NCBI GenBank assembly: GCA_963826505.1 | Contig: CAWGXG010000007.1 | Coordinates: forward strand, 1,054,001-1,118,000 | DNA: 64,000 bases | Origin: CAWGXG01 sp963826505 | Lineage (GTDB): Bacteria; Chloroflexota; Anaerolineae; Aggregatilineales; Aggregatilineaceae | Reading direction: 5' to 3' | Part shown: one piece after another, positions 34,026-43,315 of the stretch | Numbering within the stretch: the first letter of the stretch is position 1 | Layout: each line of letters opens with the position of its first letter | Notes under the pieces: generated by a model | Told to the model about the DNA's origin: nothing | What the model saw: the letters and a program-made list of their open reading frames with translations, nothing else | The model's database searches: none | Translations under genes and position numbers: made by a program

Positions 34026-34761
34026 ATGTTTTCCAGACAGCGGATGATCATCGGCTTGACGATCGTGGCAACCGTGGTGGCGGCTCTTTTTTGGCGGGCG
34101 GAGCAGCGAAACCAGCCGGTCGAAGCGTCGGTGTTGGCCCAACAGAGCGAGCGACTCACGACGGTGAGCGTATCGGGTTATGGGACAGTCGAGGCCCGGC
34201 CCGACGTCGCTACGATTGATATGGCCGTCAAAACGACGAATGAGCAGATCACAAAGGCGGTCGACGATAACACTACGCTTATTAACGCGGTGATCGAGGC
34301 CGTGCACAACGTAGGCGTGGACACGTCCGACATCGAGACGAATTTCTTCTGGGTGGCGCAAGATTTCAAACTGAAAGGCGAGACTGCTCAGGACTTACCG
34401 ATCCCCGTCTACAGCGTGACCAACAGCATCACCGTCACGGTGCGCGACGTCGATAAGATCAGCGAAGTGATCGCCGTCGCTGTGGACGCTGGCGCAAACC
34501 AGGTTACCAGCCCGCATTTCTTCATCAGCGATACCACGCCGTATGAGGATCAGGCACGTGATCTGGCCCTGGCCGACGCTCGCGCACGGGCCGATGCGAT
34601 CGCCGCGGCGTTCGGCCGGACGGTTGGCGACGCGCTCAGCATGTCGGATACGGCCTATCGCAGCGGGCGGCGGCGGCGGGGGCGGCGGCAGCGGCCCCGT
34701 GATTATCCCCGGCACGCAGTCGATCAGTTTCTCGGTGGGGATCACGTTTGCGCTGGAATAA
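34026..34761 (+). CDS. SIMPL-domain exported protein (one frameshift)
   Basis: Corrected length 244 residues. An N-terminal hydrophobic segment (about 8-22) is followed by the SIMPL/DUF541 domain: VSVSGYGTVEARPDVATIDM, then the repeated-helix part (ARDLALADARARADAIAAAFG) and the final IPGTQSISFSVGITFALE. The family is of poorly known function, extracytoplasmic, and often linked to stress. One extra G in the GGG at 34665-34667, just before a poly-Gly run (GGC repeats), shifts the frame; removal gives YRSGGGGGGGGSGPVIIPG. GGAGG precedes the ATG. Confidence 0.82.
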
Positions 34762-34767
34762 CCCGCC

Positions 34768-36627
34768 TCAATCTGCGGCAAATGTCCATGTCTTGATGCT
34801 GCGGAAGCGATCGCTGGGCGACGACAGCACGCCAAGCTGTACGCCCTGCAATCGTTCATCCGTGCCGTAGATGTAGAACGGGTAGTAGAGCACCAGGGCA
34901 GGTACGCGCTCGGCGAACAACTCCTGGAAGCGCTGGTAATGAGTGACGCGGTTAATCCCGTAGGGATCGCGGCGGGCCATTTCCAGTTCTTCGCTGACGC
35001 GGCGATCGTCCATGCCCCCATAATTTTGACCTGTTTCGCGCTGACCCTGGTGCCAAAACACATAGGGATCAGGGTCGGCGCTGGGTTCAAAACTCAATTC
35101 GACGATGGCGGCGTCAAAATCACCGGCTTCCAGGCGCGGTTGTAACGCCTCTGGTGCGACCGGCTCCACGCTCACACGCAGGCCAAGCTGTGACCACGCC
35201 GCCGCGATATCTCTCGCCAACCCGGTCAGAGCCGGTGTGTCAATGACGAGAATCGTCAGGCCGGGCGGTTCGGGCGTGGCGCTCGGCGTGGCTTCGGTGG
35301 TGGGCGCGGCCTCCCTTTCCGTAGGAGGGACGCCTTCCCCCGGGGTGGGGGTGGGCGCTTCGTCAGCAGGTGCGGCGCCTTCGCCTTCACCTGTGGCGCT
35401 GCCTTCAGTGGGCGTCTCGGCGGCCAGATTCACCGTGTCAAAGAGAGCCTGCGCTTCCGCGAGATCGTAATTGGGCCAGGCGATGCCCGGCTCATAGGCC
35501 CACGAGGTTGGTGGCAGCGGGCTGTCGGCTACGATGCCATAGCCCGCGATGTACTGCTTGACGAGCGAAATGCGGTCGAAGGCATGCGCCAGCGCCAGAC
35601 GCGCGCGCGGATTGCGCACCCAGCGCATGCTATCGCGCTCCCAATTGAACATCAGCACGCCCACGCGTGGCGCGACAGTCGTATACAAACTCAGTCCGGG
35701 GAGTTGAGCAGCGGTCGCCTGGAGTTCCGACGGGACGATGCCGATGCTGTTGACCTCGCCGTTGCGGTAGGCTTCGAGCGCGGCCTCAGCGGTGGGATAC
35801 GTGCGAAAGACGATACGGTCCAGCGCGTAGCCGTCCGCGCCTTCAGGGCGCTGGCGATAGACCGGCGCGACACGCAGTTGGATGCCGTCGATCGCGCCGT
35901 CAGAGGCGGTCAGAGTTTCGATCTGGTAGGGGCCGGTGCCGATCGGCGCGAGGTTGAAGGCATGATGTTCCAGGTCCGCTACGGGCAGACCGGCCAGGAC
36001 ATGCGCCGGGACGATCCCAATCCGAAGCTGATCGGGGAACGAAGCCAACGGCTGAGTCAGACGAAAGCGCACCATGGTATCCGACAGCGCGTCGACTTCG
36101 ACCGTTTTCCAGAAGTCGGAGAGCGTGGCCGCGCCGGGGAAATCTGGGTCGCCCAGCACGCCGAACGTGTAAAGCACGTCATCGGCGGTGAATGGGATGC
36201 CATCCTGCCACAAGACATCGGTCCGCAGCGTGACGATATAATCCAGCCCGTCCGGCGACACCGTCCATGACGCGGCCAGGTCTGGCACGATCTCGCCGTA
36301 ATCATTGGTGGTGGTCAAGCCTTCGAAGATCAAGGAGGTGATGTCGCGGTCAGGGGGATTGTAGGTGGCTAGCAGCGGGTTCAGCTTGCTGATGTGGCCG
36401 ACCAGGGCCTCCACCAGAACAGTCGGGGTGCTCTGCCGGTCGCTCGACGTGGTTGCCCCAGTGGAAATTTGGGATGAAAGCGGCGATGGTGGGGAAAGCG
36501 ATAGACCGGTCGTCGAGGAAGCGGCAGCGCGGGTAGGGGTGACCGCAGACCGTGCGGCGAGAGAGAAAACCAACAGCCCACCCGCTATGACCAGCGCTAA
36601 AAACGGCCAGCGTAATCCCTTTGCCAT
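34768..36627 (-). CDS. ABC transporter solute-binding protein, family 5 (peptide/nickel type)
   Basis: A 619-residue SBP_bac_5 protein. A signal-anchor (LALVIAGGLLVFSLAAR) lies near residue 10. The family opening LVGHISKLNPLLATYNPPDRDI precedes WTVSPDGLDYIVTLR, YTFGVL and APIGTGPYQIE. A roughly 70-residue low-complexity Glu/Pro/Thr insertion at about 410-475 interrupts the C-terminal lobe, which is unusual. No permease or ATPase of the Opp/Dpp type is in the window, so this is an orphan binding protein. The C terminus meets the SIMPL gene 6 bp away. Confidence 0.88.
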   Translation of the reverse strand: MAKGLRWPFLALVIAGGLLVFSLAARSAVTPTRAAASSTTGLSLSPPSPLSSQISTGATTSSDRQSTPTVLVEALVGHISKLNPLLATYNPPDRDITSLIFEGLTTTNDYGEIVPDLAASWTVSPDGLDYIVTLRTDVLWQDGIPFTADDVLYTFGVLGDPDFPGAATLSDFWKTVEVDALSDTMVRFRLTQPLASFPDQLRIGIVPAHVLAGLPVADLEHHAFNLAPIGTGPYQIETLTASDGAIDGIQLRVAPVYRQRPEGADGYALDRIVFRTYPTAEAALEAYRNGEVNSIGIVPSELQATAAQLPGLSLYTTVAPRVGVLMFNWERDSMRWVRNPRARLALAHAFDRISLVKQYIAGYGIVADSPLPPTSWAYEPGIAWPNYDLAEAQALFDTVNLAAETPTEGSATGEGEGAAPADEAPTPTPGEGVPPTEREAAPTTEATPSATPEPPGLTILVIDTPALTGLARDIAAAWSQLGLRVSVEPVAPEALQPRLEAGDFDAAIVELSFEPSADPDPYVFWHQGQRETGQNYGGMDDRRVSEELEMARRDPYGINRVTHYQRFQELFAERVPALVLYYPFYIYGTDERLQGVQLGVLSSPSDRFRSIKTWTFAAD

Positions 36628-36747
36628 AGTCGTCTCCTGAAAACAGAACGAGGTGTTTTGCGCATCTGCAAAACACCCCCCATAATTGATCTTTGCCTGT
36701 GCTGTCCGATCACACCTGGATCGTGCCAGCGGTGATCCCGTTTCGCG

Positions 36748-36987
36748 TCACGAAATCTTCTGGATCAGCAGCTGGATGATGGCGTTGCCCAAGAAGGCGA
36801 TCGACAGACCGACGGTGATTTGGAACAGGGTCTTTTCCAGGCCGCGCCGGGTCTTGGTGATCCCCATACTGTCGGTGCCGCCGAAGATACCACCCAAACC
36901 CTGACCCTGGGCCTGCAAAATAATCACTACGATCAGGGAAATTGATGTCAAAACCTGGATGAATTGAAGCGCGTCTCGTACGGTCAT
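36748..36987 (-). CDS. secG: Protein translocase subunit SecG
   Basis: A 79-residue two-helix protein with the typical internal motif VVIILQAQGQGLGGIFGG and then a second helix (FQITVGLSIAFLGNAII). It is part of SecYEG and aids protein export. AAGGAG-like sequence precedes the ATG. It is separated from the solute-binding protein gene by 120 bp that hold no gene. Confidence 0.95.
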   Translation of the reverse strand: MTVRDALQFIQVLTSISLIVVIILQAQGQGLGGIFGGTDSMGITKTRRGLEKTLFQITVGLSIAFLGNAIIQLLIQKIS

Positions 36988-37109
36988 GATTCGATCTTAT
37001 CTCCTTGAATGTCGAGCGGGGCGATTATAGCATACCCCCACTGAGTTGCAAGGTGGAGTCGAGAGGAAACTTGAAATAGCCCCGGTGGCATTTGTTCCGC
37101 TGGGCGCCA

Positions 37110-37139
37110 TTGGGAAAATATTCCCTATTCTGGTACTAT
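37110..37139 (+). promoter_or_regulatory. Predicted promoter with a palindrome at -35
   Basis: TTGGGA (37110-37115), 18 bp, TACTAT (37134-37139, with TGG before it). The perfect inverted repeat GGGAA-AATA-TTCCC (37112-37125) overlaps the -35, suitable for a repressor or activator. It lies about 90 bp before the gene at 37229. Confidence 0.5.
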
Positions 37140-37228
37140 GGGACCGGTATAAATGTATTGGTTTGTCGATTTTCTCCGAAAACCGACTCCAGACAGAGTT
37201 GCAGGCAGATGGTTGAGAGGAGCCGTTA

Positions 37229-38336
37229 ATGCGCAAAAAAACGCTGCTGGGTTTGTTCAGTCTGATACTTATTATTGCCTTGATTGGGGTGAGCATCCCC
37301 CCTACGTCGCGCGTGCAGGCTAATAATGTGCTGCAAGGCATCCCCCCGCTGAACGGGTATCAGATCTATTTCACCGAGTCGCTTGGCGAAGCCAGCCGCT
37401 TTGACCGCAATGACACGGGACTATCGCGCCTGTCCGGTTTGTTGGAGTTGCTGGGCGCCGAGCAGTACACGCTCGAGTGGCGAACTGGTATTCCTGAAGA
37501 TGCCGATCTGCTCGTTATCGCAAGTCCGACCAAGGCGCTGGGCGGCGACCAAATTGCCTGGTTGTGGGCCTATCTCCAAAATGGTGGACGTCTTCTGCTG
37601 TTGGCGGAACCGTCAGTAACCGGTGGCGGATTTGCTGCAACCAAGCGACTTATCGCAGCTCATGTGGGACGATATGGGCCTGCGTGGACGTGATGACGTG
37701 TTGGTGCTGCAGGGCGAATTGCATTCGGTTGTGCCCCCGGGCGATACGGTCAGGGCAGAGACTCCTACACCTACCCCGCTGCCCGCTGTCGAACTACCCG
37801 CTTTGGTCCCGGATTTTCTTGCGAGCACCATTAACACATTCCACCCCATCGCCAGTGGTGTTGACGGGGAGTTGTTCTTCAACACAGCCCGCTCGCTTGA
37901 AATTGACGCTGCACCGCGTGAGTCCCAGGTCACCCCGCTAGTCTATGCGCCTGAGGATGCCTACGGCGAGAGCGATTTCAAAACCTATTTGACGTCCGAC
38001 TTCGCCGAATACAATATCGACAAAGATACGGCTCCTGGTAATCTGGTGCTGGCGGCGGCTATGGATGATATCGCCACGGGGACGCGCATTGTGTTGGTGG
38101 GTGATCGTGACTTTGCCACCAATGGGGGCGGGCTGCAAACCTCGCCGCCTTACAGCGGATCTTTCCTGTATCCCGGCAACGTGCGCTTCCTGCTCAACAG
38201 CATTACGTGGCTGCTCGGAGTTGATTCAGCCGTCGATCAGATTACATTCTCGACGCCCGGCCCTACGGTGACGCCCACGATGGTGCCTTCGCCGACTGCG
38301 ACGCCGATTCCTACCGAAACTACCGAGGAAGGCTAG
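37229..38336 (+). CDS. Exported GldG-like/DUF4350-like protein A (one frameshift)
   Basis: Corrected length 368 residues. Signal peptide MRKKTLLGLFSLILIIALIG. The middle has the Rossmann-like auxiliary-transport fold: SRLSGLLELLGAEQYTLEWR, ADLLVIASPTKAL and WLWAYLQNGGRLLLLAEP. The C terminus is Thr/Pro-rich. One extra base near 37618-37621 (AACC) breaks the frame; deletion gives EPSVTVADLLQPSDL. The fold is shared with GldG-type partners of ABC exporters, but none is adjacent. It precedes a longer paralogue 31 bp downstream, so the two are co-transcribed. Confidence 0.7.
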
Positions 38337-38367
38337 AGGCGCTTAGCGCTCTTGAGCGAGGCTACTT

Positions 38368-40122
38368 ATGCGCCGATGGCACTTTCTTATCCTGGCGGCC
38401 CTGTTGACTCTGTGTATGCCGGTCATTCCAGGGTTCGCGCAGGAAAATTCACCGCAAAACGCACCACCGCTGGTTGTCTTCATTGAAGATGCCAAGCTTG
38501 GTACGTCTTCGGTGATGGACCCTGGGCCGGATGGGATCACGCGGCTCGAAGAAGTTTTCCAGAGCCTCGGGGCGACCACGCGTTGGTTGAACTTGCGCGA
38601 GCCGCTGCCCCAAGATGCGCGGGTGGTGGTGCTGGTGCGCCCGTTCACGGCGCTGCCCGTTGACGAGCTGGCGCGCTTGTGGGTCCATCTGGCGCGGGGT
38701 AATCACCTGCTGCTGGCGCTCGATCCGAATGGGTTAGTGAGCGTGCGGCCGGATAAGTCCGCGGCAGTGAATACCGAAACAGCGGGCGGAAGTCTGTCCA
38801 CGTTGCTGTGGTTGTTTTACGGCATCAGACTGCAGGATACCTTTCTGACCGAACCCTGGTTTACCAACAGCTCGATCAAAAGCCAGCTCACCACGTTCAC
38901 CTATACCTATCCAGAGGATTTTGTGCCCCATCCAGTGATCGCGCCGCTGACAGCATTAGGTCTACCCGTCCAGGTGTGGGGCGCGCGGACTCTGTCGGTG
39001 GACGCGTTTGGCGCCGGAAACTATGCGGTGCCGCTGTTGTACACGACATCGGCTTATGGGGAGACGGATCGCAAAGTCTTCACCGCGTCCAATCCAGATC
39101 CGCTGGAGATGAATTTCGGGCCGGATGCGTTGGGCCGCTTGATGATCGGCGCGCTGGGCGAAAACACGCTTTCAGGATCGCGTGTGGTGGTGTTAGGAGA
39201 TTCGGAGATCGTCCAAAACGAGTTTGGACTGGCGCTCGACATCAACAGCGGCGATCCGCGTTATTGGGGTGATCGAATTCTCGTGGAGCGCTTGGCAGCA
39301 TGGTTGCTGGACTTGCCAGAAGAGGAATGGCCTGCGCTGCCCAGCGGCTATACGTGGGTGCCGATCGACGGTGTGGCCGATGATGGGTGGCCCGAAAATG
39401 ATACTGTGATCGAAGACGCTTCGGGTGATGCGCCCATGGGGGCCTACGACGTTGAGCAAGTTCACGCTTTCCGCGACGATAGCTTCCTCTACCTTCAGAT
39501 CCAAACGGCAGAGGCACCCAAGGCGAACGTGCGGGTAAAACTGGATATCGAGAACACGTTCGACGGTGTGCCCGATGTCAGCCTGATCATCACGTCCAAG
39601 CAGACGCTGGTTCAGACCGGCCCGGCGGCTGGCAATATGCTGAGCGATGGCGTCATGCGTTCCGGGGATGTGATTGAAATCCGGCTGCCTTTGCGAATCG
39701 TTGGAACGGGGGGCCTGATTCAGCAGGTGTGCCTGTCAGATGCGCGGACGGGGCTATCGACAGCGCCGATGGACTGCACCGAACAGCCGCCAGCTTTGAT
39801 TGCGGTGGCGCGGACGACGGCTCCTCTGGACGTGTGGGGATCGTCGGTGCCTATGGTGAGCGTATATACCAATCAGGCGGCTGCCGTGAATTTGCGTGCC
39901 GAGCCCAACACCGATAGCGCTGTCATCGCCAATCCGGTCAACGACACGGTGTTCGCTGTCGTGGGGCGGAATGTCGCCGGTGATTGGGTGCAGGTGCAGA
40001 ACGCGTCCATGACAGGCTGGCTGGCGGATTTTCTCGTGCGTTCGAATATCGATATCATGAATCTGCCGGTGGTCGGAGGGGCTGTCGAGGCCGCGCCTGC
40101 TGAAGCTCCAGCGGCGCAATAA
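38368..40122 (+). CDS. Exported GldG-like protein B with SH3b domain
   Basis: A 584-residue paralogue of the upstream gene. A signal peptide (FLILAALLTLCMPVIPGFAQ) precedes LEEVFQSLGATTRWLNLREP, VVVLVRPFTALPVDELARLW and ARGNHLLLALDP, the same fold as protein A. A second region around 330-460 is beta-rich, similar to carbohydrate-binding DOMON-like sandwiches. The C terminus has a bacterial SH3 domain (AAVNLRAEPNTDSAVIANPV) near 510-555, which usually binds wall. Function unknown. A terminator follows at 40150. Confidence 0.72.
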   Translation: MRRWHFLILAALLTLCMPVIPGFAQENSPQNAPPLVVFIEDAKLGTSSVMDPGPDGITRLEEVFQSLGATTRWLNLREPLPQDARVVVLVRPFTALPVDELARLWVHLARGNHLLLALDPNGLVSVRPDKSAAVNTETAGGSLSTLLWLFYGIRLQDTFLTEPWFTNSSIKSQLTTFTYTYPEDFVPHPVIAPLTALGLPVQVWGARTLSVDAFGAGNYAVPLLYTTSAYGETDRKVFTASNPDPLEMNFGPDALGRLMIGALGENTLSGSRVVVLGDSEIVQNEFGLALDINSGDPRYWGDRILVERLAAWLLDLPEEEWPALPSGYTWVPIDGVADDGWPENDTVIEDASGDAPMGAYDVEQVHAFRDDSFLYLQIQTAEAPKANVRVKLDIENTFDGVPDVSLIITSKQTLVQTGPAAGNMLSDGVMRSGDVIEIRLPLRIVGTGGLIQQVCLSDARTGLSTAPMDCTEQPPALIAVARTTAPLDVWGSSVPMVSVYTNQAAAVNLRAEPNTDSAVIANPVNDTVFAVVGRNVAGDWVQVQNASMTGWLADFLVRSNIDIMNLPVVGGAVEAAPAEAPAAQ

Positions 40123-40149
40123 ACCAGTCGCGTACTAGCGTTGATCCAA

Positions 40150-40179
40150 ACGGTCGGGCTCTGCTCGGCCGTTTTTTGT
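40150..40179 (+). terminator. Intrinsic terminator after GldG-like protein B
   Basis: ACGGTCGGGC-TCT-GCTCGGCCGT (two G-T pairs) followed by TTTTTTG. It ends the two-gene transcript before the GH114-like gene. Confidence 0.8.
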
Positions 40180-40188
40180 CTGAAGGAT

Positions 40189-40218
40189 TTAACGGATCGA
40201 ATCGTGAGCCGCTATAAT
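40189..40218 (+). promoter_or_regulatory. Predicted promoter of the GH114-like gene
   Basis: TTAACG (40189-40194), 18 bp, TATAAT (40213-40218). It lies just after the preceding terminator and 37 bp before the gene start. Confidence 0.6.
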
Positions 40219-40254
40219 GGAGGACACCTGTCCATCAAGCAAAGGACCGCACTC

Positions 40255-41151
40255 ATGACAACCCGACGCTTCACGCGCGCGCTGCTGGCTTACGGTTTGG
40301 GTTGTGCCCTGATCGCAGCCATTTGGGCGTCGGGCGCGATCCATGCGGCAGAACCTCAACGTCAGGGCGACGATCTCCCCGATCCAGTGCCGTGCGACAG
40401 CGCGCTGGGACTGTGCTACGCCCCGCCGGTCATGGCGTCCTGGCAGTGGCAGCTGAGCTGTGATCGCGACGATACCTGCGCTAATCTTGACGTGATCGTA
40501 GACTGGTATGATATCGACTGGGAAGATACGCCGCCGTCGACCGTCGAGGCGATCCACGCCTCCGGCGCGCACGTCGCCTGCTATTTCAGCGCGGGCAGTT
40601 GGGAAGATTGGCGCGGCGATCAGGATGCGTTTCCTGAGAACGTGATCGGGAACGATTACGAAGACTGGGAAGGCGAACGCTGGCTGGATGTTCGCCGCGT
40701 GGACGTGTTGGGGCCGATCATGGCGGCGCGCATGGACGTGTGCCGGGACAAAGGCTTTGACGGGGTCCAGTTCGATAACCTGGACGTGTGGAACAACGAT
40801 TCCGGTTTTCCGCTCACGGCCCAGGACGGACTCGCGTACGCCGTCTGGCTGGCGAATATGGCGCACAGCAAGGGGCTGTCGGCGGGATGGGAGAATGCTC
40901 CCGAGCTGGTTGAGGCACTGCTGCCCTATATGGACTGGTTCATCATGGAAGAGTGCCAGGCGTGGGACGAGTGTGAGATGGGCACGCCGTTTGTGGAGGC
41001 GGGCAAATTCGTCGGGGAAGTGGAATACGACGACCAGTTTCGCGATCTGGCGTTCTGCGAGGCCGATCGCGCCTTGGGGATCAGCGGGATGTTCAAAACG
41101 TTAGACCTGGATTCGTTCCGGCTGGCGTGCCCCGCTGAGCGAGAGACGTGA
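40255..41151 (+). CDS. Secreted GH114-like glycoside hydrolase (polygalactosaminidase family)
   Basis: A 298-residue protein. A signal peptide (LLAYGLGCALIAAIWASG) is followed by a TIM-barrel catalytic domain. ASWQWQLSCD opens it, then IDWEDTPPSTVEAIHASGAH, VACYFSAGSWEDWR, GFDGVQFDNLDVWNND (the acidic pair of the family) and GWENAPELV. The family cleaves alpha-1,4-polygalactosamine. Four Cys (CDS, LCY, SCD, TCAN) may form disulfides, supporting an exported location. AAGGA precedes the ATG. Confidence 0.82.
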   Translation: MTTRRFTRALLAYGLGCALIAAIWASGAIHAAEPQRQGDDLPDPVPCDSALGLCYAPPVMASWQWQLSCDRDDTCANLDVIVDWYDIDWEDTPPSTVEAIHASGAHVACYFSAGSWEDWRGDQDAFPENVIGNDYEDWEGERWLDVRRVDVLGPIMAARMDVCRDKGFDGVQFDNLDVWNNDSGFPLTAQDGLAYAVWLANMAHSKGLSAGWENAPELVEALLPYMDWFIMEECQAWDECEMGTPFVEAGKFVGEVEYDDQFRDLAFCEADRALGISGMFKTLDLDSFRLACPAERET

Positions 41152-41178
41152 GTTCGGGATTGCACAGGGGGATGCACG

Positions 41179-42136
41179 ATGGCGTTTGATATCTTGACCG
41201 TGGGCGAAGCGCTGGTAGAAGTCATGCGCACGACGATCGGCGAGCCGCTCGACCGACCCGGTACCTTTGCCGGACCCTACCCCAGCGGCGCGCCATTCAT
41301 TTTCGCGGCGCAGGCCGCGCGTTTGGGGGCGCGGGTAGCGGCGGTGGGTGCGGTGGGGCAGGACGCGTTCGGGCAATGCTTGCGCGATCAGCTAGCGGCG
41401 GATGGCATCGACACGCGCGGCATCCGCGTGCTGAGCGACTACACGACCGGTGTCGCCTTCGTCGCCTATACCGAAGACGGCTCGCGCGATTTCGTATTCC
41501 ATGTGCGACACGCCGCCGCCGGGCAGATTGCACCGGACCTGCTCGACCCGACACTGTTCGATGGCCTGGGCGCGCTGCATCTGATGGGGTCCACGCTTTC
41601 GATTCACGCGGACGCGCTGAACGCCGGACTGCGCGCGCTGGAATGGGCGGGACGCGCCGGAGCGAAATTCAGCTTTGATCCCAATCTGCGCCCGCAGTTG
41701 ATGCCGGTTAAGCGGGCGCGCGAAGTCTTCGCGCCGTTCGTGGACGCCTCGGACGTCATCTTGCCGACGGCTGAAGAAGCCATGCTGCTCACGGGCCAAC
41801 CCACGCTCGAACACGCCGTCGAGGCGCTGCTGAGCACCCGCCCCGGCAAGATCGTGATCGTCACGCAGGGCAGCGCGGGCTGTACCGTCTACACTCAGCA
41901 CGACTCGCGTCCGGTACCGGGCTTCGCGGTGGACGAGATCGATCCGACCGGCGCGGGCGATTGTTTCGATGCAGGCTTTTTGGTGCGCTGGCTGGCGGGT
42001 GACGATCCCTTCACGGCGGCGCGTTTCGCGAATGCCTGCGGCGCGCTGGCGGTGACGGCCCGCGGCCCAATGGCGGGCGCGCAGCGACTCAGACGTCGTG
42101 CGCGCCTTCATCCAGATGCAGTCGTCAGCGGGTTAG
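41179..42136 (+). CDS. PfkB-family carbohydrate kinase (one frameshift)
   Basis: Corrected length 318 residues. MAFDILTVGEALVEVM opens the ribokinase fold, GADxF-type segments follow (AAVGAVGQDAFG), and the catalytic site is DPTGAGDCFDAGF near 265. It phosphorylates a sugar or nucleoside; the substrate (2-keto-3-deoxygluconate or fructose are typical for this type) is not fixed by sequence. One extra base at about 42085-42089 breaks the frame; correction gives AQRSDVVRAFIQMQSSAG and the TAG at 42134. Without the correction the frame runs on to 42276. It follows the GH114-like gene by 27 bp. Confidence 0.83.
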
Positions 42137-42306
42137 AAACACCCCCTCGAACACCTTTTCTCCACACGGCGCGTAGCCACGTCGGGCACGTTCATCATTT
42201 TCTCATGCCCGGCGCTGACTCGCGGCCTGCTGACTTTGCTACAATCACCAAGGCGCACTATCACACCTCAGAATGATCCCAGAGATGAAGCAAAGGACAG
42301 GCAACT

Positions 42307-43278
42307 GTGTCAAATCGTGAAATTGTCGTTCAAAATCTCGTCAAACATTATCCCGGCGGCGTGATCGCCGTCGATGGCGTGTCATTTCAGGTGCACGCCG
42401 GTGAGGTCTTTGGCTTCTTGGGGCCGAACGGCGCGGGTAAAAGCACTACGCTGTCAATTCTGACCACATTGGCGCTGCCCTCCGGTGGGACGGCCAGCGT
42501 CGGTGGTTATGACGTGATCTACCAGGCGCAGGAAGTCCGGCAGGTGGCCGGGGTGGCGCGCCAGGATATCGGGCTGGACCCGCTGATGAAATCCATGGAA
42601 CTGCTGACCCTGCAAGGCCAGCTTTTCGAACTCAGGCGCAGGGACGCCATTGCGCGGGCGTGCGAGCTGCTGGAACTGGTCCGGCTGACGGATGCGCGCG
42701 ATCGCCGCGTGGGCAAGTACAGCGGTGGCATGCGTCGGCGCCTGGATCTGGCGCTGGCGCTGGTCCACAAACCCGAAATCCTCTTTTTGGATGAACCCAC
42801 AACTGGGCTCGATCCCGCCAGCCGCCGCGACGTGTGGGAAGAAGTCCGCAAGCTGAATCGCGAACTGGGAATGACGATTTTCCTCACGACGCAATACCTG
42901 GAAGAGGCCGACACGCTGGCCGACCGCATCGCCATCATCGACCAGGGGAAGATCGTGGCCGAGGGCACACCGACCAGTCTCAAAGCTGGGATGGGCACCG
43001 AGTCGATCAACGTGACGTTCAACGATGCCGAGTCCGCCGAAAAGGCACGCGGCGTCTTGGGCAGCATGGCCGACAACATCCAGCTTGACCGACAAACCCT
43101 GCGGTTATATCTGGCCGGGGCGGCGAAAGCCATCCCCGCTGTGGTGACACATCTGCAGCAGGCCGATCTCGACCCGGTGTCGCTCACACTCAGCGAACCC
43201 ACGTTGGACGATGTGTTCCTCAAGGTGACGGGCCAGCGCTTCGAATCCGAACGGCCCACGGCCCCGCAAACGGCGTGA
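42307..43278 (+). CDS. ABC transporter ATP-binding protein (DrrA-like)
   Basis: A 323-residue ATPase with Walker A GPNGAGKST, signature YSGGMRRRLDLALAL, Walker B ILFLDEPTTGLDPASRR and TTQYLEEADTLADRI. The C-terminal 90 residues are the DrrA-type extension. GTG start with AAAGGA upstream. Functions with the permease encoded 37 bp downstream. Daunorubicin-resistance type exporters pump hydrophobic compounds. Confidence 0.93.
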   Translation: MSNREIVVQNLVKHYPGGVIAVDGVSFQVHAGEVFGFLGPNGAGKSTTLSILTTLALPSGGTASVGGYDVIYQAQEVRQVAGVARQDIGLDPLMKSMELLTLQGQLFELRRRDAIARACELLELVRLTDARDRRVGKYSGGMRRRLDLALALVHKPEILFLDEPTTGLDPASRRDVWEEVRKLNRELGMTIFLTTQYLEEADTLADRIAIIDQGKIVAEGTPTSLKAGMGTESINVTFNDAESAEKARGVLGSMADNIQLDRQTLRLYLAGAAKAIPAVVTHLQQADLDPVSLTLSEPTLDDVFLKVTGQRFESERPTAPQTA

Positions 43279-43315
43279 TCGCCGCATGATCATCGAAAGA
43301 AAGAGAGAAAACCCC

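Noticed and set aside
34660..34690. Microsatellite-like GGC run as a repeat element
   Set aside because: It encodes the poly-Gly stretch of the SIMPL protein and is not an independent element.
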